Below the pieces are notes generated by a model. It was not told where the DNA came from and did no database searches. It saw only the letters and a list, made by a program, of their open reading frames with translations. The position numbers and the translations under genes are program-made. Positions 32,957 through 42,649 of a stretch of DNA of 52,856 nt are shown in pieces. Position 1 is the stretch's first letter, and every line of letters begins with the position of its first letter. Origin of the DNA: an uncultured Pelagibacteraceae bacterium (GTDB taxonomy: Bacteria > Pseudomonadota > Alphaproteobacteria > Pelagibacterales > Pelagibacteraceae); contig CACGAB010000007.1 in the NCBI GenBank assembly GCA_902570915.1, positions 1 to 52,856 on the forward strand, written 5' to 3'.

Positions 32957-34393
32957 ATGAAAGATAAAAAAAATTTTTATATAAATGGAAGATGGCAGGT
33001 TCCAAAAAGCAAACAACAAATTGAAGTTGTTAATCCTTCCACAGAAGAAAAATGTGCGATCATAACTCTTGGTAATAAAGAAGATGTCAATATTGCAGTA
33101 AATTCAGCTAAAGAAGCTTATATCTCTTGGGCTTTTTCAACTAAAGAAGAAAGAGTAAAACTTTTAGAAAAACTCTACGAAAATTATAAAAAAAGGTGGG
33201 CAGATATTTCTGAGGCAATCACTACTGAAATGGGTGCACCAAAAGACTTTGCAACTAAGCTTCAAGTAGGCACAGGAGCTGCTCACATTAAATCTTTTAT
33301 AAGACATCTTAAGAATTTTGAATTTGAAAAACCCTTGGGCGATCATGCTCCCAATCAAAGACTTTTATACGAGCCTAAAGGAGTCTGTGCATTGATAACA
33401 CCATGGAATTGGCCAATGAATCAGGTTTGTCTTAAGGTAATACCTGCTTTGGCATCAGGGTGTACAATGGTCTTAAAACCATCAGAACTTGCTCCATTAT
33501 CATCAATGATTTTGACCGAAATTATTGATGAAACAAAATTTCCCCCAGGAGTATTTAATTTAATAAATGGTGATGGAAATATAACTGGCGATGCTCTGAC
33601 GCGACATCCAGATATTAATATGATTTCTTTTACTGGTTCGACTAGAGCTGGTGCTTTAATTTCACAGAATGCAGCCAATGATTTTAAAAGAGTAAGTTTA
33701 GAATTAGGTGGCAAAGGTGCAAATATAATTTTTAAAGATGCTGATCCAAAAGCTATTGAATGGGGTGCTTTAAGATGTTTTAAAAACTCAGGTCAATCAT
33801 GTAATGCACCAACAAGAATGTTAATTGAAAAATCGAATTACTCTGAAGCAATAAAAAAACTTAAAGAGTACACAGACAGTATAGAGGTAGGGGATCCTAA
33901 AAAAGAAGGAGAGCATATTGGGCCAGTTGTATCAGAGTCCCAATATAATAAGATTCAAGATTTAATTAAAAAAGGAATTGACGAAGGAGCAAAACTAATC
34001 GCGGGCGGACTAGGAAAGCCTGATGGTCATGAAAAAGGATATTTTGTAAAACCAACTGTGTTTGTCGACGTTGATAATAGTATGGAAATAGCTAGAACCG
34101 AAATTTTTGGACCTGTATTGTCAGTTATACCATTTGAGTCAGAAGAAGACGCAATCAAAATTGCAAATGATACTCCTTACGGACTAACAAATTATATCCA
34201 AACTCAAGACCAAGAAAAAGCTAAACGAGTTGCAAAAAAACTCAGATCAGGAATGGTGGATGTAAATGGAGCAGGTATAGCAATCGATACACCTTTTGGA
34301 GGTTTTAAACATTCAGGAATAGGTAGAGAAGCTGGTGAACATGGTCTTCAAGAATTCTTAGAGGTTAAATCAGTTGGTGGTTGGACTAATTAA
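32957..34393 (+). CDS. Aldehyde dehydrogenase (NAD(P)+)
   Basis: A 478-residue member of the aldehyde dehydrogenase superfamily. It starts with FYINGRWQVP, has the nucleotide site motif TPWNWPMNQ, the GSTRAG glycine motif, the catalytic Glu in LELGGKGANI and the catalytic Cys in NSGQSCNAPTR. The C-terminal EIFGPVLSVIPF and PFGGFKHSGIGRE are canonical. The open frame extends to TTG 32924, but ATG at 32957 begins the conserved N-terminal strand. Its partner upstream is a ureohydrolase, so aminobutyraldehyde or a related amino-aldehyde is a plausible substrate. The 3' end overlaps the convergent M20 gene by eight bases. Confidence 0.88.
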   Translation: MKDKKNFYINGRWQVPKSKQQIEVVNPSTEEKCAIITLGNKEDVNIAVNSAKEAYISWAFSTKEERVKLLEKLYENYKKRWADISEAITTEMGAPKDFATKLQVGTGAAHIKSFIRHLKNFEFEKPLGDHAPNQRLLYEPKGVCALITPWNWPMNQVCLKVIPALASGCTMVLKPSELAPLSSMILTEIIDETKFPPGVFNLINGDGNITGDALTRHPDINMISFTGSTRAGALISQNAANDFKRVSLELGGKGANIIFKDADPKAIEWGALRCFKNSGQSCNAPTRMLIEKSNYSEAIKKLKEYTDSIEVGDPKKEGEHIGPVVSESQYNKIQDLIKKGIDEGAKLIAGGLGKPDGHEKGYFVKPTVFVDVDNSMEIARTEIFGPVLSVIPFESEEDAIKIANDTPYGLTNYIQTQDQEKAKRVAKKLRSGMVDVNGAGIAIDTPFGGFKHSGIGREAGEHGLQEFLEVKSVGGWTN

Positions 34394-35576
34394 GAGTAGA
34401 TTTATCTTTAATTCCGTCAAGAAATTTCAAACATTTTTTAAGTTCATTCAGTTCTATAAACTCATCAACTTTGTGAGCTTGTTCTATAGAACCTGGGCCA
34501 CAAACAACTGTGCTAATACCTATTTCTTGAAATAGTCCTGCTTCAGTTCCAAAGGACACAACTTCCCTAGAATTATCACCAGTTAGACTTGAGACCAATT
34601 CACATGCCTCTGATTTATTTATACGATCGAAACCAGTAACCTCACCAATTATCTCTTTTGTTATTTTTGAATTAGGAAAAACTTTTTTCATTTCTGGCAA
34701 TAAAACATTTTTTGCATATTTATCTATTTGTTGATTTAGGAATACACCATCTTCTTTGACAACTGGTCTTGTTTCCCATTCAACGCGACATTTATCAGCT
34801 ATTACGTTATGAGCTATACCTCCAAATATACCTCCAACTTGTAGCGTTGAAAATGGAGGATCAAATATTGAGTCTTTAGGTGCTCTTTTTTTTAGTTCTT
34901 CTCTAAGCTCTATTAATTTGGTGGCATACTTTGATGCAAATTCAACAGCACTGACACCTTTGTGTGGCATTGAGCTGTGTCCTGCAAGTCCTTCAAAATA
35001 AGTTGTGTATTCGTAGCATCCTTTGTGTGCATCTATAATTTTCATATTCGTAGGCTCACCAACTATACAAATTCCATTTTGAATTTTTCTTTTTTTAAGT
35101 TCTTCAATCAATATTGGTGCACCTAAGCATGCAGTTTCCTCATCAAAAGTAAAAGAAAAATGAATATCTCTATTCAAATCAACTTTAGAAAAAATTGGAG
35201 CAAATGCTAGAGTGCATGCAATAAATCCTTTCATGTCACAAGAACCTCTTCCATAAAGTTTATCTTCTTTAATTGTTGCCTTAAAAGGATCTGTGCTCCA
35301 ACTTTTGGAAACGGGAACAGTATCAGTATGACCAGATAAAATTATTGGTTTTATCCCATTTGATTTTTTTGCTTTAATTGTTGCAAAAAGATTTACTCTT
35401 TTTTTTTCTTCATCGTATGTTTTAAATGAGGATGCCCCTAGGTTACTAAGGTATTTTTCACAATAATTAATTAAATCATTGTTATCATCTCCTGAAATAG
35501 TTTTAAATCCAATTAAATCAGATAAAATCTGAATAGAATTCTTGTATATTTTCTCTAAATTTACTTCTGTACTCAT
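34386..35576 (-). CDS. M20-family acetylornithine deacetylase-like amidohydrolase (ArgE type)
   Basis: A zinc-dependent amidohydrolase of 396 residues. Metal and catalytic residues are seen in SGHTDTVP (His and Asp), GRGSCDMKG (bridging Asp), DEETACLGA (general-base Glu pair), VGEPTN, and the late EQAHKVDEF (His). The lid/dimerisation domain (about 185-295, with GHSSMPHKGVSAVEFA) matches ArgE of the proteobacterial type. It may serve arginine synthesis or remove acetyl groups from acetylated diamino acids. It starts with ATG, one base from the divergent gene's upstream frame and 29 bases from the CsaA ATG. Confidence 0.85.
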   Translation of the reverse strand: MSTEVNLEKIYKNSIQILSDLIGFKTISGDDNNDLINYCEKYLSNLGASSFKTYDEEKKRVNLFATIKAKKSNGIKPIILSGHTDTVPVSKSWSTDPFKATIKEDKLYGRGSCDMKGFIACTLAFAPIFSKVDLNRDIHFSFTFDEETACLGAPILIEELKKRKIQNGICIVGEPTNMKIIDAHKGCYEYTTYFEGLAGHSSMPHKGVSAVEFASKYATKLIELREELKKRAPKDSIFDPPFSTLQVGGIFGGIAHNVIADKCRVEWETRPVVKEDGVFLNQQIDKYAKNVLLPEMKKVFPNSKITKEIIGEVTGFDRINKSEACELVSSLTGDNSREVVSFGTEAGLFQEIGISTVVCGPGSIEQAHKVDEFIELNELKKCLKFLDGIKDKSTLN

Positions 35577-35605
35577 TGTTAATAATTAATATAAATATCA
35601 CGTTT

Positions 35606-35947
35606 ATGAAAGAGCAAATTACTTACGACATATTTGAAAAAATAGATATTAGACTTGGAACCGTCCTATCAGTCAAAAAAAACGAAAAAGCCAGAAAACC
35701 TTCGTTAGTAGTAGAAGTTGATTTTGGAAATGAAATAGGTGTTAAAACTTCATCGGCTCAAATAACCCATTTTTATAATGAAAAAAATTTAGTTGGCAAA
35801 CAAGTGATTGGTGTTTGTAATTTTCCAGAAAAAAATATTGCTGGTATAAAATCTCAGTTTTTACTTTTAGGATCAATAGACTCTGAAGGAAAAGTAACAC
35901 TGGTACATCCATCACAAAAAGCAGATAACGGTTTACCGATAGCATAA
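35606..35947 (+). CDS. csaA: CsaA-type tRNA-binding-domain protein
   Basis: A 113-residue stand-alone tRNA-binding OB-fold domain, like CsaA, a proposed secretion-related chaperone of bacteria. The pattern FEKIDIRLGTVLSV, KPSLVVEVDFG, KTSSAQITHFY and GVCNFPEKNIAGIKSQFLLLG is family-typical. The frame opens at 35576, but the internal ATG at 35606 (MKEQITYDIFEKID) matches CsaA N-termini and clears the divergent M20 gene. A LysE-type gene starts two bases after its stop. Confidence 0.85.
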   Translation: MKEQITYDIFEKIDIRLGTVLSVKKNEKARKPSLVVEVDFGNEIGVKTSSAQITHFYNEKNLVGKQVIGVCNFPEKNIAGIKSQFLLLGSIDSEGKVTLVHPSQKADNGLPIA

Positions 35948-35949
35948 AT

Positions 35950-36540
35950 ATGCACCCAGAGTTTTTATCAATGGCACTATTTTGGATTGTGGCCGCTTAT
36001 ACCCCAGGACCAAATAACGTTGTTGCATCTTATTCTGGTTTTAATTTTGGAATTAAAAAAACAATCCCACATATTTTTGGAGTTACCTTTGGGTTTACTT
36101 CTGTGGTATTTGCTTTAACAATCGGCTTAGTTAATGTTTTTAAACTGTTTCCAATTATACAAACGATTTTGAAATATTTAGGAAGTTTATTTTTAATTTA
36201 TCTAGCTTATAAAATTAGTTTTTCAAAACCATCTGACGAAAAAAAAAACGAAAACCCGATTTCCTTTTTAGATACTTTTATTTTTCAGTTTTTGAATCCA
36301 AAAGGTGTTTTAATTGGAATTATTATAGTCTCGACATATGTTGAATACGGAGAAAATTATCTAAATTATGCGACTCAAGTGGTTTTATTTGCTTTTATAG
36401 TATCTTTATCAAGCATCACCTTTTGGACTTTTGTTGGCAAATATTTAAGAAAATTTGCGACAAATGAGAAATTTATTAAATACTTTAATTATGTTATGTC
36501 AGGGCTTCTTCTTTTGAGCATAATTACATTTTATATATAA
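35950..36540 (+). CDS. LysE/RhtB-family exporter (second copy)
   Basis: A 196-residue, six-helix exporter of the LysE family. The first helix ends AAYTPGPNNVVASYSGFNFG, with the canonical TPGPNN motif, and the middle contains QFLNPKGVLIGIIIV, the conserved NPK segment. Compared with the first LysE-type gene of this window it is closer to the family consensus. It starts two bases after the CsaA gene and ends three bases before acnA. Substrate unknown; amino acids are the family norm. Confidence 0.87.
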   Translation: MHPEFLSMALFWIVAAYTPGPNNVVASYSGFNFGIKKTIPHIFGVTFGFTSVVFALTIGLVNVFKLFPIIQTILKYLGSLFLIYLAYKISFSKPSDEKKNENPISFLDTFIFQFLNPKGVLIGIIIVSTYVEYGENYLNYATQVVLFAFIVSLSSITFWTFVGKYLRKFATNEKFIKYFNYVMSGLLLLSIITFYI

Positions 36541-36543
36541 GAT

Positions 36544-39213
36544 ATGAAACCAGGAAATAAAAATTCTTACAATTCTTTATCTCACTTAGAGGTTAATGGT
36601 AAAGATTTTAAATATTATTCATTAAAAAAAGCTGAGTCGAATGGATTACAAGGTATTTCAAAATTACCGAAGTCGTTAAAAGTTTTATTGGAAAATCTAC
36701 TTAGATACGAGGACGATGTATCAGTTAATAAAAGCCAAATTGAAGCCATAAAAAACTGGCTTGATACAAAAAAATCGAAAACTGAAATAGCTTATAGGCC
36801 AGCCAGAGTTTTGCTTCAAGATTATACAGGAATACCAGCAGTAGCTGATTTGGCTGCTATGCGAGAAGCTGTAAAAGAGAAAAATAAAGATCCAAATACA
36901 ATTAACCCTTTGTCTGCAGTTGACTTAGTTATTGATCATTCCGTTCAAGTTGACCAATCTGCAAAAAAAGATTCGTTTGAAAAAAATGTAGATATTGAAT
37001 TTAAAAGAAATGGTGAAAGATACTCTTTTTTGAAATGGGGTCAAAGTGCCTTTAACAATTTTAGGATTGTTCCTCCAGGAACTGGTATTTGTCATCAGGT
37101 AAACTTAGAATATTTATCAAAAGTAGTTTGGTCAGAGGAGTATAAAGGTAATAAATATTTATTCCCAGATACACTTGTTGGAACAGACAGCCACACAACA
37201 ATGGTTAATGGTTTGTCAGTTCTAGGTTGGGGTGTTGGTGGAATTGAAGCTGAAGCAGGGATGCTAGGACAACCTATTTCGATGTTGATCCCTGAAGTAA
37301 TTGGGTTTGAAGTTACAAAAAAAATGCCAGAGGGTACAACTGCTACAGACTTAGTATTAACCGTTGTTAAAATGCTCAGAGACAAAGGTGTAGTTGGAAA
37401 ATTTGTTGAATTTTATGGCGAGGGTTTAAAAAATTTAACCTTAGCTGATAGAGCGACAATTGCTAACATGGCTCCTGAATATGGAGCAACATGTGGGTTC
37501 TTTCCGATAGACGAAGAAACTTTAAGGTATTTAGAATTTTCTGGACGTGATAAAGAAACAGTGGCAATTGTCGAAAAGTACGCTAAAGACCAAGGTTTAT
37601 GGTCGAGCGAAGAAATCGAGTTTACCGATAAAATTTCTTTAGATATGTCCACTGTAGTTCCAACTATATCAGGTCCTAAAAGACCACAAGACAAAGTTCT
37701 TTTAACTAACGCATCAAGCAATTTTAAAAAAGTATTTAAAGAGGCTACAGATAAAAAGGATTACAAAATTTCTAAGGTTAAAGGTACAGATTATGAAATT
37801 AAGGATGGTTCAATATTAATTGCAGCGATCACATCATGTACTAACACTTCTAATCCTAATGTTCTAATTGGAGCTGGCCTTTTAGCTAAAAAGGCTGTTG
37901 AGTTAGGACTAAATGTTAAACCATGGGTTAAAACCTCTTTAGCTCCAGGGTCTCAAGTAGTAACAGATTATTTAGAGAAAGCTGGTCTAAATAATTACTT
38001 AGATCAATTAGGATTTAATTTAGTTGGTTATGGTTGCACAACTTGTATTGGTAATTCAGGTCCCTTAGCAGAAAATATAGTAGAGGCTATTCAAAAAGAT
38101 AATTTATACGCAGTATCTGTTTTGTCAGGTAACAGAAACTTTGAAGGAAGAATTTCACCTCATATCAAAGCAAACTATTTAGCTTCTCCACCACTTGTTG
38201 TTGCTTATGCTCTTGCAGGTCATATGGAATTTGATTTATTCAAAGACTCCTTTGGAAAAGATAAAAAAGGTAAAGATATATTTTTAAAAGATATCTGGCC
38301 TTCAAATAAAGAAATAGAGGATACTTTAAAAAATTCTTTAAACGCAGATATGTTTGTTAAGCGATATTCAAATGTGTCTGAGGGACCAAAACAATGGCAA
38401 GAAATCAAAACAGAAAAAAGTAGCATTTACAATTGGGATGAAAATTCTACTTATGTAAAAAAACCCCCATTTTTTGAAAATCTTAGCGATGAGCCAGAGG
38501 GCTTTAAAGAAATTAAAAATGCAAGACCATTACTGATATTGGGAGATATGGTTACCACTGATCATATTTCTCCAGCTGGTAATATTCAAAAGGATAGTCC
38601 AACAGGTGAATATTTTATGAATTATCAAATTCTTCCTAAGGACTATAATTCATATGGCTCTAGGCGTGGAAATCATGAGGTAATGATGAGAGGTACATTT
38701 GCAAATATAAGAATTAAAAATGAAATGGCTCCAGGAACTGAAGGGGGTTTCACAAAATTGTATCCAGAGGAAAAAGTTATGTCAGTTTATGATGCGGTGG
38801 TGGAATATAAAAAAAGAGGAACTGATTTAGTTGTAATCGGTGGCAAAGAATATGGCACAGGATCTTCTCGAGATTGGGCTGCAAAAGGGACCAAACTACT
38901 AGGAGTCAAGGTAGTAATTGCAGAGAGTTTTGAGAGAATACATAGATCTAATTTAATTGGGATGGGGATTTTGCCATTACAATTTACAGAAAATATGAAT
39001 AGAAAAAATCTTAATTTATTAGGCTCCGAATTGATAAGTGTAGTAGATATTGAAAAAGGAATTAAACCTTCTGATAAAGTTAAAATTGAGATTAAGTATG
39101 TGTCGGGTGATGTTAAAATAATAAATACCCTATGCAGAATTGATACCAAAAATGAATTAGAGTATTATAAAAACGGTGGAATACTTCAATATGTTTTGAG
39201 AAATATGATTTAA
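36544..39213 (+). CDS. acnA: Aconitate hydratase A
   Basis: The TCA-cycle enzyme that interconverts citrate and isocitrate, 889 residues, full length for AcnA. Iron-sulfur ligands are seen as SCTNTSNP (first Cys) and GCTTCIGNSGPL (second and third). Active-site segments include DHSVQVD, GTGICHQVNLE, GTDSHTTM, and in the C-terminal swivel domain GDMVTTDHISPAG, GSRRGNHEVMMRG and GTGSSRDWAAKG. It follows the LysE-type gene by three bases and is followed after two bases by a YfgM-like gene. Its iron-sulfur cluster makes it oxygen- and iron-sensitive. Confidence 0.97.
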   Translation: MKPGNKNSYNSLSHLEVNGKDFKYYSLKKAESNGLQGISKLPKSLKVLLENLLRYEDDVSVNKSQIEAIKNWLDTKKSKTEIAYRPARVLLQDYTGIPAVADLAAMREAVKEKNKDPNTINPLSAVDLVIDHSVQVDQSAKKDSFEKNVDIEFKRNGERYSFLKWGQSAFNNFRIVPPGTGICHQVNLEYLSKVVWSEEYKGNKYLFPDTLVGTDSHTTMVNGLSVLGWGVGGIEAEAGMLGQPISMLIPEVIGFEVTKKMPEGTTATDLVLTVVKMLRDKGVVGKFVEFYGEGLKNLTLADRATIANMAPEYGATCGFFPIDEETLRYLEFSGRDKETVAIVEKYAKDQGLWSSEEIEFTDKISLDMSTVVPTISGPKRPQDKVLLTNASSNFKKVFKEATDKKDYKISKVKGTDYEIKDGSILIAAITSCTNTSNPNVLIGAGLLAKKAVELGLNVKPWVKTSLAPGSQVVTDYLEKAGLNNYLDQLGFNLVGYGCTTCIGNSGPLAENIVEAIQKDNLYAVSVLSGNRNFEGRISPHIKANYLASPPLVVAYALAGHMEFDLFKDSFGKDKKGKDIFLKDIWPSNKEIEDTLKNSLNADMFVKRYSNVSEGPKQWQEIKTEKSSIYNWDENSTYVKKPPFFENLSDEPEGFKEIKNARPLLILGDMVTTDHISPAGNIQKDSPTGEYFMNYQILPKDYNSYGSRRGNHEVMMRGTFANIRIKNEMAPGTEGGFTKLYPEEKVMSVYDAVVEYKKRGTDLVVIGGKEYGTGSSRDWAAKGTKLLGVKVVIAESFERIHRSNLIGMGILPLQFTENMNRKNLNLLGSELISVVDIEKGIKPSDKVKIEIKYVSGDVKIINTLCRIDTKNELEYYKNGGILQYVLRNMI

Positions 39214-39215
39214 AT

Positions 39216-39860
39216 ATGGATGAGGATATATCAATAATTAATTCAAATACACGAAATGAAAAAATAAAAAACTTTTTTCTAACTAATAAAAAAAAATTAT
39301 TAGCTTTTTTGGTAATAGTCGTAATCTTGTTAATATCTTTTTTTGGCTATGGGGAGTTTAAAGATTATCAGAGACAAAAAGTCTCAAATTTATTCTATTC
39401 AACAATCATAAATTATGAGGAAAACAAAAAAGAGATAACTATTAAAAAACTAATAGAAGTTGTTGAATTAAAAGATCCAACTTATTCTCCACTTTCTTTA
39501 TATTTTATTTTAGATAATGATTTAATTTCTAGTGCAGACCAAATTAATGATTTGTTTAATATTTTGATTGAAAAAACCTCATTAGAAAAAGAGATTAAAA
39601 ATTTAATAATTTATAAGAAAGGTTTATATAATGCTGATCAAATATCCGAAAATGAATTATTGGAAATTTTAAATCCAATTATAAAGTCAGAAAGTGTCTG
39701 GAGTTCGCATGCATTATATTTACTAGCAGAGTATTTTTACTCAAAAAATCAAAAACAGAAGTCTAAAGAGTTTTTTAATCAGATTATTAATTTAAAAAAA
39801 TCAAACCCCGATCTAGTTACAGAAGCTCGAAAAAGATTAAATAGAGATTTAAGTGACTAG
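39216..39860 (+). CDS. YfgM-like membrane-anchored TPR protein
   Basis: A 214-residue protein with a short cytoplasmic N-terminus, one membrane helix (about residues 29-46) and a periplasmic part with tetratricopeptide-like helical pairs (about 60-205; for example SVWSSHALYLLAEYFYSKNQ). YfgM in E. coli is a periplasmic chaperone partner of the Sec translocon and is encoded directly before bamB, exactly as here. Sequence similarity is weak by eye, so the name rests on topology and context. It overlaps bamB by eight bases. Confidence 0.7.
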   Translation: MDEDISIINSNTRNEKIKNFFLTNKKKLLAFLVIVVILLISFFGYGEFKDYQRQKVSNLFYSTIINYEENKKEITIKKLIEVVELKDPTYSPLSLYFILDNDLISSADQINDLFNILIEKTSLEKEIKNLIIYKKGLYNADQISENELLEILNPIIKSESVWSSHALYLLAEYFYSKNQKQKSKEFFNQIINLKKSNPDLVTEARKRLNRDLSD

Positions 39861-41148
39861 AATTTTTATACTTTTTTTGTTGCCTTTAATTTTGGCAAAT
39901 TGTTCTTTGAACGAAAACTCAAAAATTTGGAATAAAAATAAAAAACTGAATATTGACAAGAATACCAAAATTATATTTGCAGAAAAAAAAATTTCTTATA
40001 ATGAATTAAATCCAAATATAAGTTTAAATTTATCACAGATTAAAATTCAAAACAAAATTTTAGATGATAAAAATAATTTTGGTGTTCAAAAATACTCAGG
40101 TGAAATCAAAAAAATAAAAAATTTTAGATTTTCAAAATTTAATAATGAAATTGAAACAGATTTAAAACCTTTATTCTTAAGAGACGGCATAGTTTTTTTT
40201 GATAGCAAAGGTTCTGTAATTAGATTTGATAATGATCAAAAAATAGTTTGGAAAAAAAATTATTATTCAAAATTTGAAAAAAAAAATAATCCAAAGCTTT
40301 CTTTTGGAATACATGGCGATAAACTTATTGTTGTTGATAATTTATCTAACTTATTTTTAATAAATTTAAAAAATGGCAATTTAATTTGGAAGAAAAAAAA
40401 TGACTATCCTTTCAATTCAGAAATCAAAATATTTGATAATAAGTTTTATGTAATCGACCTTAAAAACGTTTTGAGGTGTTATTTTATAAAAGATGGTTCC
40501 AAATGTTGGAGTCTTGAAACCGAAAAAACTTTGACTATAACAAATTCAAAAAACTCATTGTTAATTGCCGGTAACTTAGTTTATTTTATTAATAATCTAG
40601 GGGACCTAACAGCCGCTGATATTCTTTCAGGGGATTTGATGTGGCAACTTCCAACCCAAAGTAGTGATATTACAAACATCACTTATAATTTTAAAAATTC
40701 CAAAATAGTCTCGGAAGGAAAAAATATTTTTTTTTCAAACAACAAAAATGAATTTTACTCTATTAATTTGAAAAATGGTTCAATAAACTGGATTAATGAT
40801 ATTAGCTCAAGTTTAACCCCAATTGTAATTGGTAACTTCATCATCACATTTTCAGATAATGGTTATTTATTCGTGATAGATAAGGAACAAGGAAACATAA
40901 TTAAGATAAAAGATATTTATAAAATGTATAAAGATAAAAACAGAAAAAAGATTAGACCTACAGGATTTTCAATAAGTCAGGACAAAATCTATCTATCCAA
41001 TAATGACGGTAAATTAATGATCCTAGATCTTAAAACTGGTAATGTTTTGAAAACAGAAAAAATTGCCAGAAAAATAATGTCAGAACCTTTCTTATATAAT
41101 AATCATTTGTTTATGATTAAAAATGGCTCTGTTGTACAATACAAATAA
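39853..41148 (+). CDS. bamB: Outer-membrane assembly lipoprotein BamB (beta-propeller)
   Basis: A 431-residue lipoprotein of the BAM complex that inserts beta-barrel proteins into the outer membrane. The signal peptide ends in the lipobox LANC (acylated Cys at residue 16). The remainder forms PQQ-like blades: repeated patterns such as INLKNGNLIWKKK, ILSGDLMWQLP, INLKNGSINWINDIS and LDLKTGNVLKTEK, about seven to eight in all. The GTG start lies inside the yfgM-like 3' end. It is highly lysine- and asparagine-rich, as expected from the low G+C content. Confidence 0.88.
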   Translation: MTRIFILFLLPLILANCSLNENSKIWNKNKKLNIDKNTKIIFAEKKISYNELNPNISLNLSQIKIQNKILDDKNNFGVQKYSGEIKKIKNFRFSKFNNEIETDLKPLFLRDGIVFFDSKGSVIRFDNDQKIVWKKNYYSKFEKKNNPKLSFGIHGDKLIVVDNLSNLFLINLKNGNLIWKKKNDYPFNSEIKIFDNKFYVIDLKNVLRCYFIKDGSKCWSLETEKTLTITNSKNSLLIAGNLVYFINNLGDLTAADILSGDLMWQLPTQSSDITNITYNFKNSKIVSEGKNIFFSNNKNEFYSINLKNGSINWINDISSSLTPIVIGNFIITFSDNGYLFVIDKEQGNIIKIKDIYKMYKDKNRKKIRPTGFSISQDKIYLSNNDGKLMILDLKTGNVLKTEKIARKIMSEPFLYNNHLFMIKNGSVVQYK

Positions 41149-41150
41149 GA

Positions 41151-41582
41151 ATGTTTTTAAAATTTTTAGAAAAAATAGGTAGAAAGAAAATTGTCCTAGA
41201 TAGGGGACCTTCCCATCCCGAATTCCATAAAGCTAAACCATGGATGAATAGATATTATGTTTTAATGAGACACAGACCAAAATGGTTTCCTTTCAATATT
41301 TTAATACATGAAATGTTAGCAGATGATCATGGTGAAGGTGTTCACAATCATACATTTCCATATATTACAATAATTTTAAGGGATGGTTATTGGGAAACTC
41401 TGAGCACTGGAAAATTTTGGAGACCACCTGGCTATATTGGTTTCAGATCAGCAAATAATCTTCATAGAGTTGATATTAAACCAGGCACGAAACCTCTGAC
41501 AATATTTATATCTGGTCCTTTTGGACTTAGAAAAGGCCCAAGATCAGAATATGGCATCGATTTCAAGACCAAAAAAGATTGA
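41151..41582 (+). CDS. Small cupin-like protein, unknown function
   Basis: A 143-residue protein with a predicted cupin beta-barrel. Histidine-rich elements HEMLADDHGEGVHNH (about residues 53-67) and the later NNLHRVDIKPGT (His about 104) would form the metal site, with ILRDGYWETL between them. The N-terminus carries a conserved-looking GPSHPEFHKAKPWMNRYYVL. I cannot name a substrate. It lies between bamB (two-base gap) and zapE (one-base overlap) in one operon. Confidence 0.6.
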   Translation: MFLKFLEKIGRKKIVLDRGPSHPEFHKAKPWMNRYYVLMRHRPKWFPFNILIHEMLADDHGEGVHNHTFPYITIILRDGYWETLSTGKFWRPPGYIGFRSANNLHRVDIKPGTKPLTIFISGPFGLRKGPRSEYGIDFKTKKD

Positions 41583-42640
41583 TGCCAAAGGATCTTGAAG
41601 AAAAATTTAAACTATATTGTGAGGCTGAAAATTTGGAAGTCAATCAAAATCAGATTAATGTAATTAAAAAATTACAAGATTATTTTAATCAAAATTTCAC
41701 ATCTATTTTATTCAAAATCTTTAAAAAAAAAATTTTAAAAAAAGCTTTTTATCTTCATGGCGGTGTCGGTGTTGGCAAAACAATGATTCTAAATTTTTTT
41801 TTTGATTTAGTTAATCAAGATAAGAAAAGACTTCATTTTAATGAATTTATGTTAGAATTTCATGATTATGTTCATACTAGAAAAGATAAAAATCCAGAGA
41901 ATGTAGTAAGCACATTTGTTAAAGATTTAAAATTAAAAGTATCACTTATTTATTTTGATGAATTTCAAGTTACTAATATCGTAGATGCTATGATTTTAGG
42001 AAAGCTCTTTGAAGAAATCTTTAAAGAGAATATTAAGATCATATTAACTTCAAATATTGAATTATCTGAATTGTATAAAGATGGATTACAGAGAGACCAA
42101 TTTTTACCATTCATAGAAATTATGAAAAAAAATGCTATTAACTATGAATTAAAAATTGAGGATGATTATCGAAAATCAAAAGAAAATCAAAAACAAAGAT
42201 TTTTTTTTCCTTTAAATCAAGAAACCAATTTTAAAATAAACAAATTTTTTAGAATTCTTACAAAAGAAAAAAAAAACTCACCTATGAATTTAAATATTAA
42301 GGGGAGAGATTTTACAATACAAAACTTTTATGAAGGGATTTGTAGATTTAGCTTTGATGAACTTTGTAATAGAAATTTAGGAGCTGAGGATTATTTGGAA
42401 ATAGTTAAAAACTCTAAATTTATTGTTATCGAAGAAATTCCATTGTTTAGCAATAATAATTCAGATCAACAACAGAGATTTATAACATTATTAGATATAA
42501 TTCACGATAAAGATATTCCTTTGGCTACCACAGCTGCCCAAAGTTTGGAAAATTTCACATCTTCAAAATCTCTTAAAGCTCCTTTTGAGCGTACCATAAG
42601 TCGATTGTATGATTTAACATCTAGAGAATACAATTTATAA
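41582..42640 (+). CDS. zapE: Cell-division ATPase ZapE (AFG1-like)
   Basis: An AAA+ ATPase of 352 residues; ZapE associates with the Z ring in E. coli and AFG1 handles mitochondrial membrane proteins. Walker A is GGVGVGKTM (about residues 60-68), Walker B region is LIYFDEFQVTNIVDAMILGKLF, and sensor elements include ILTSNIELSELYKDGLQR and the late FERTISRLYDLTSREY. The frame opens at TTG 41579, but the ATG at 41582 overlaps the cupin stop (TGATG), a classic coupled start. Confidence 0.9.
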   Translation: MPKDLEEKFKLYCEAENLEVNQNQINVIKKLQDYFNQNFTSILFKIFKKKILKKAFYLHGGVGVGKTMILNFFFDLVNQDKKRLHFNEFMLEFHDYVHTRKDKNPENVVSTFVKDLKLKVSLIYFDEFQVTNIVDAMILGKLFEEIFKENIKIILTSNIELSELYKDGLQRDQFLPFIEIMKKNAINYELKIEDDYRKSKENQKQRFFFPLNQETNFKINKFFRILTKEKKNSPMNLNIKGRDFTIQNFYEGICRFSFDELCNRNLGAEDYLEIVKNSKFIVIEEIPLFSNNNSDQQQRFITLLDIIHDKDIPLATTAAQSLENFTSSKSLKAPFERTISRLYDLTSREYNL

Positions 42641-42649
42641 ATTATATTA

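Noticed and set aside
37095..39149. Long minus-strand open frames opposite acnA
   Set aside because: They have no recognisable domain, lie entirely within a strongly conserved gene, and reflect codon-bias shadows.
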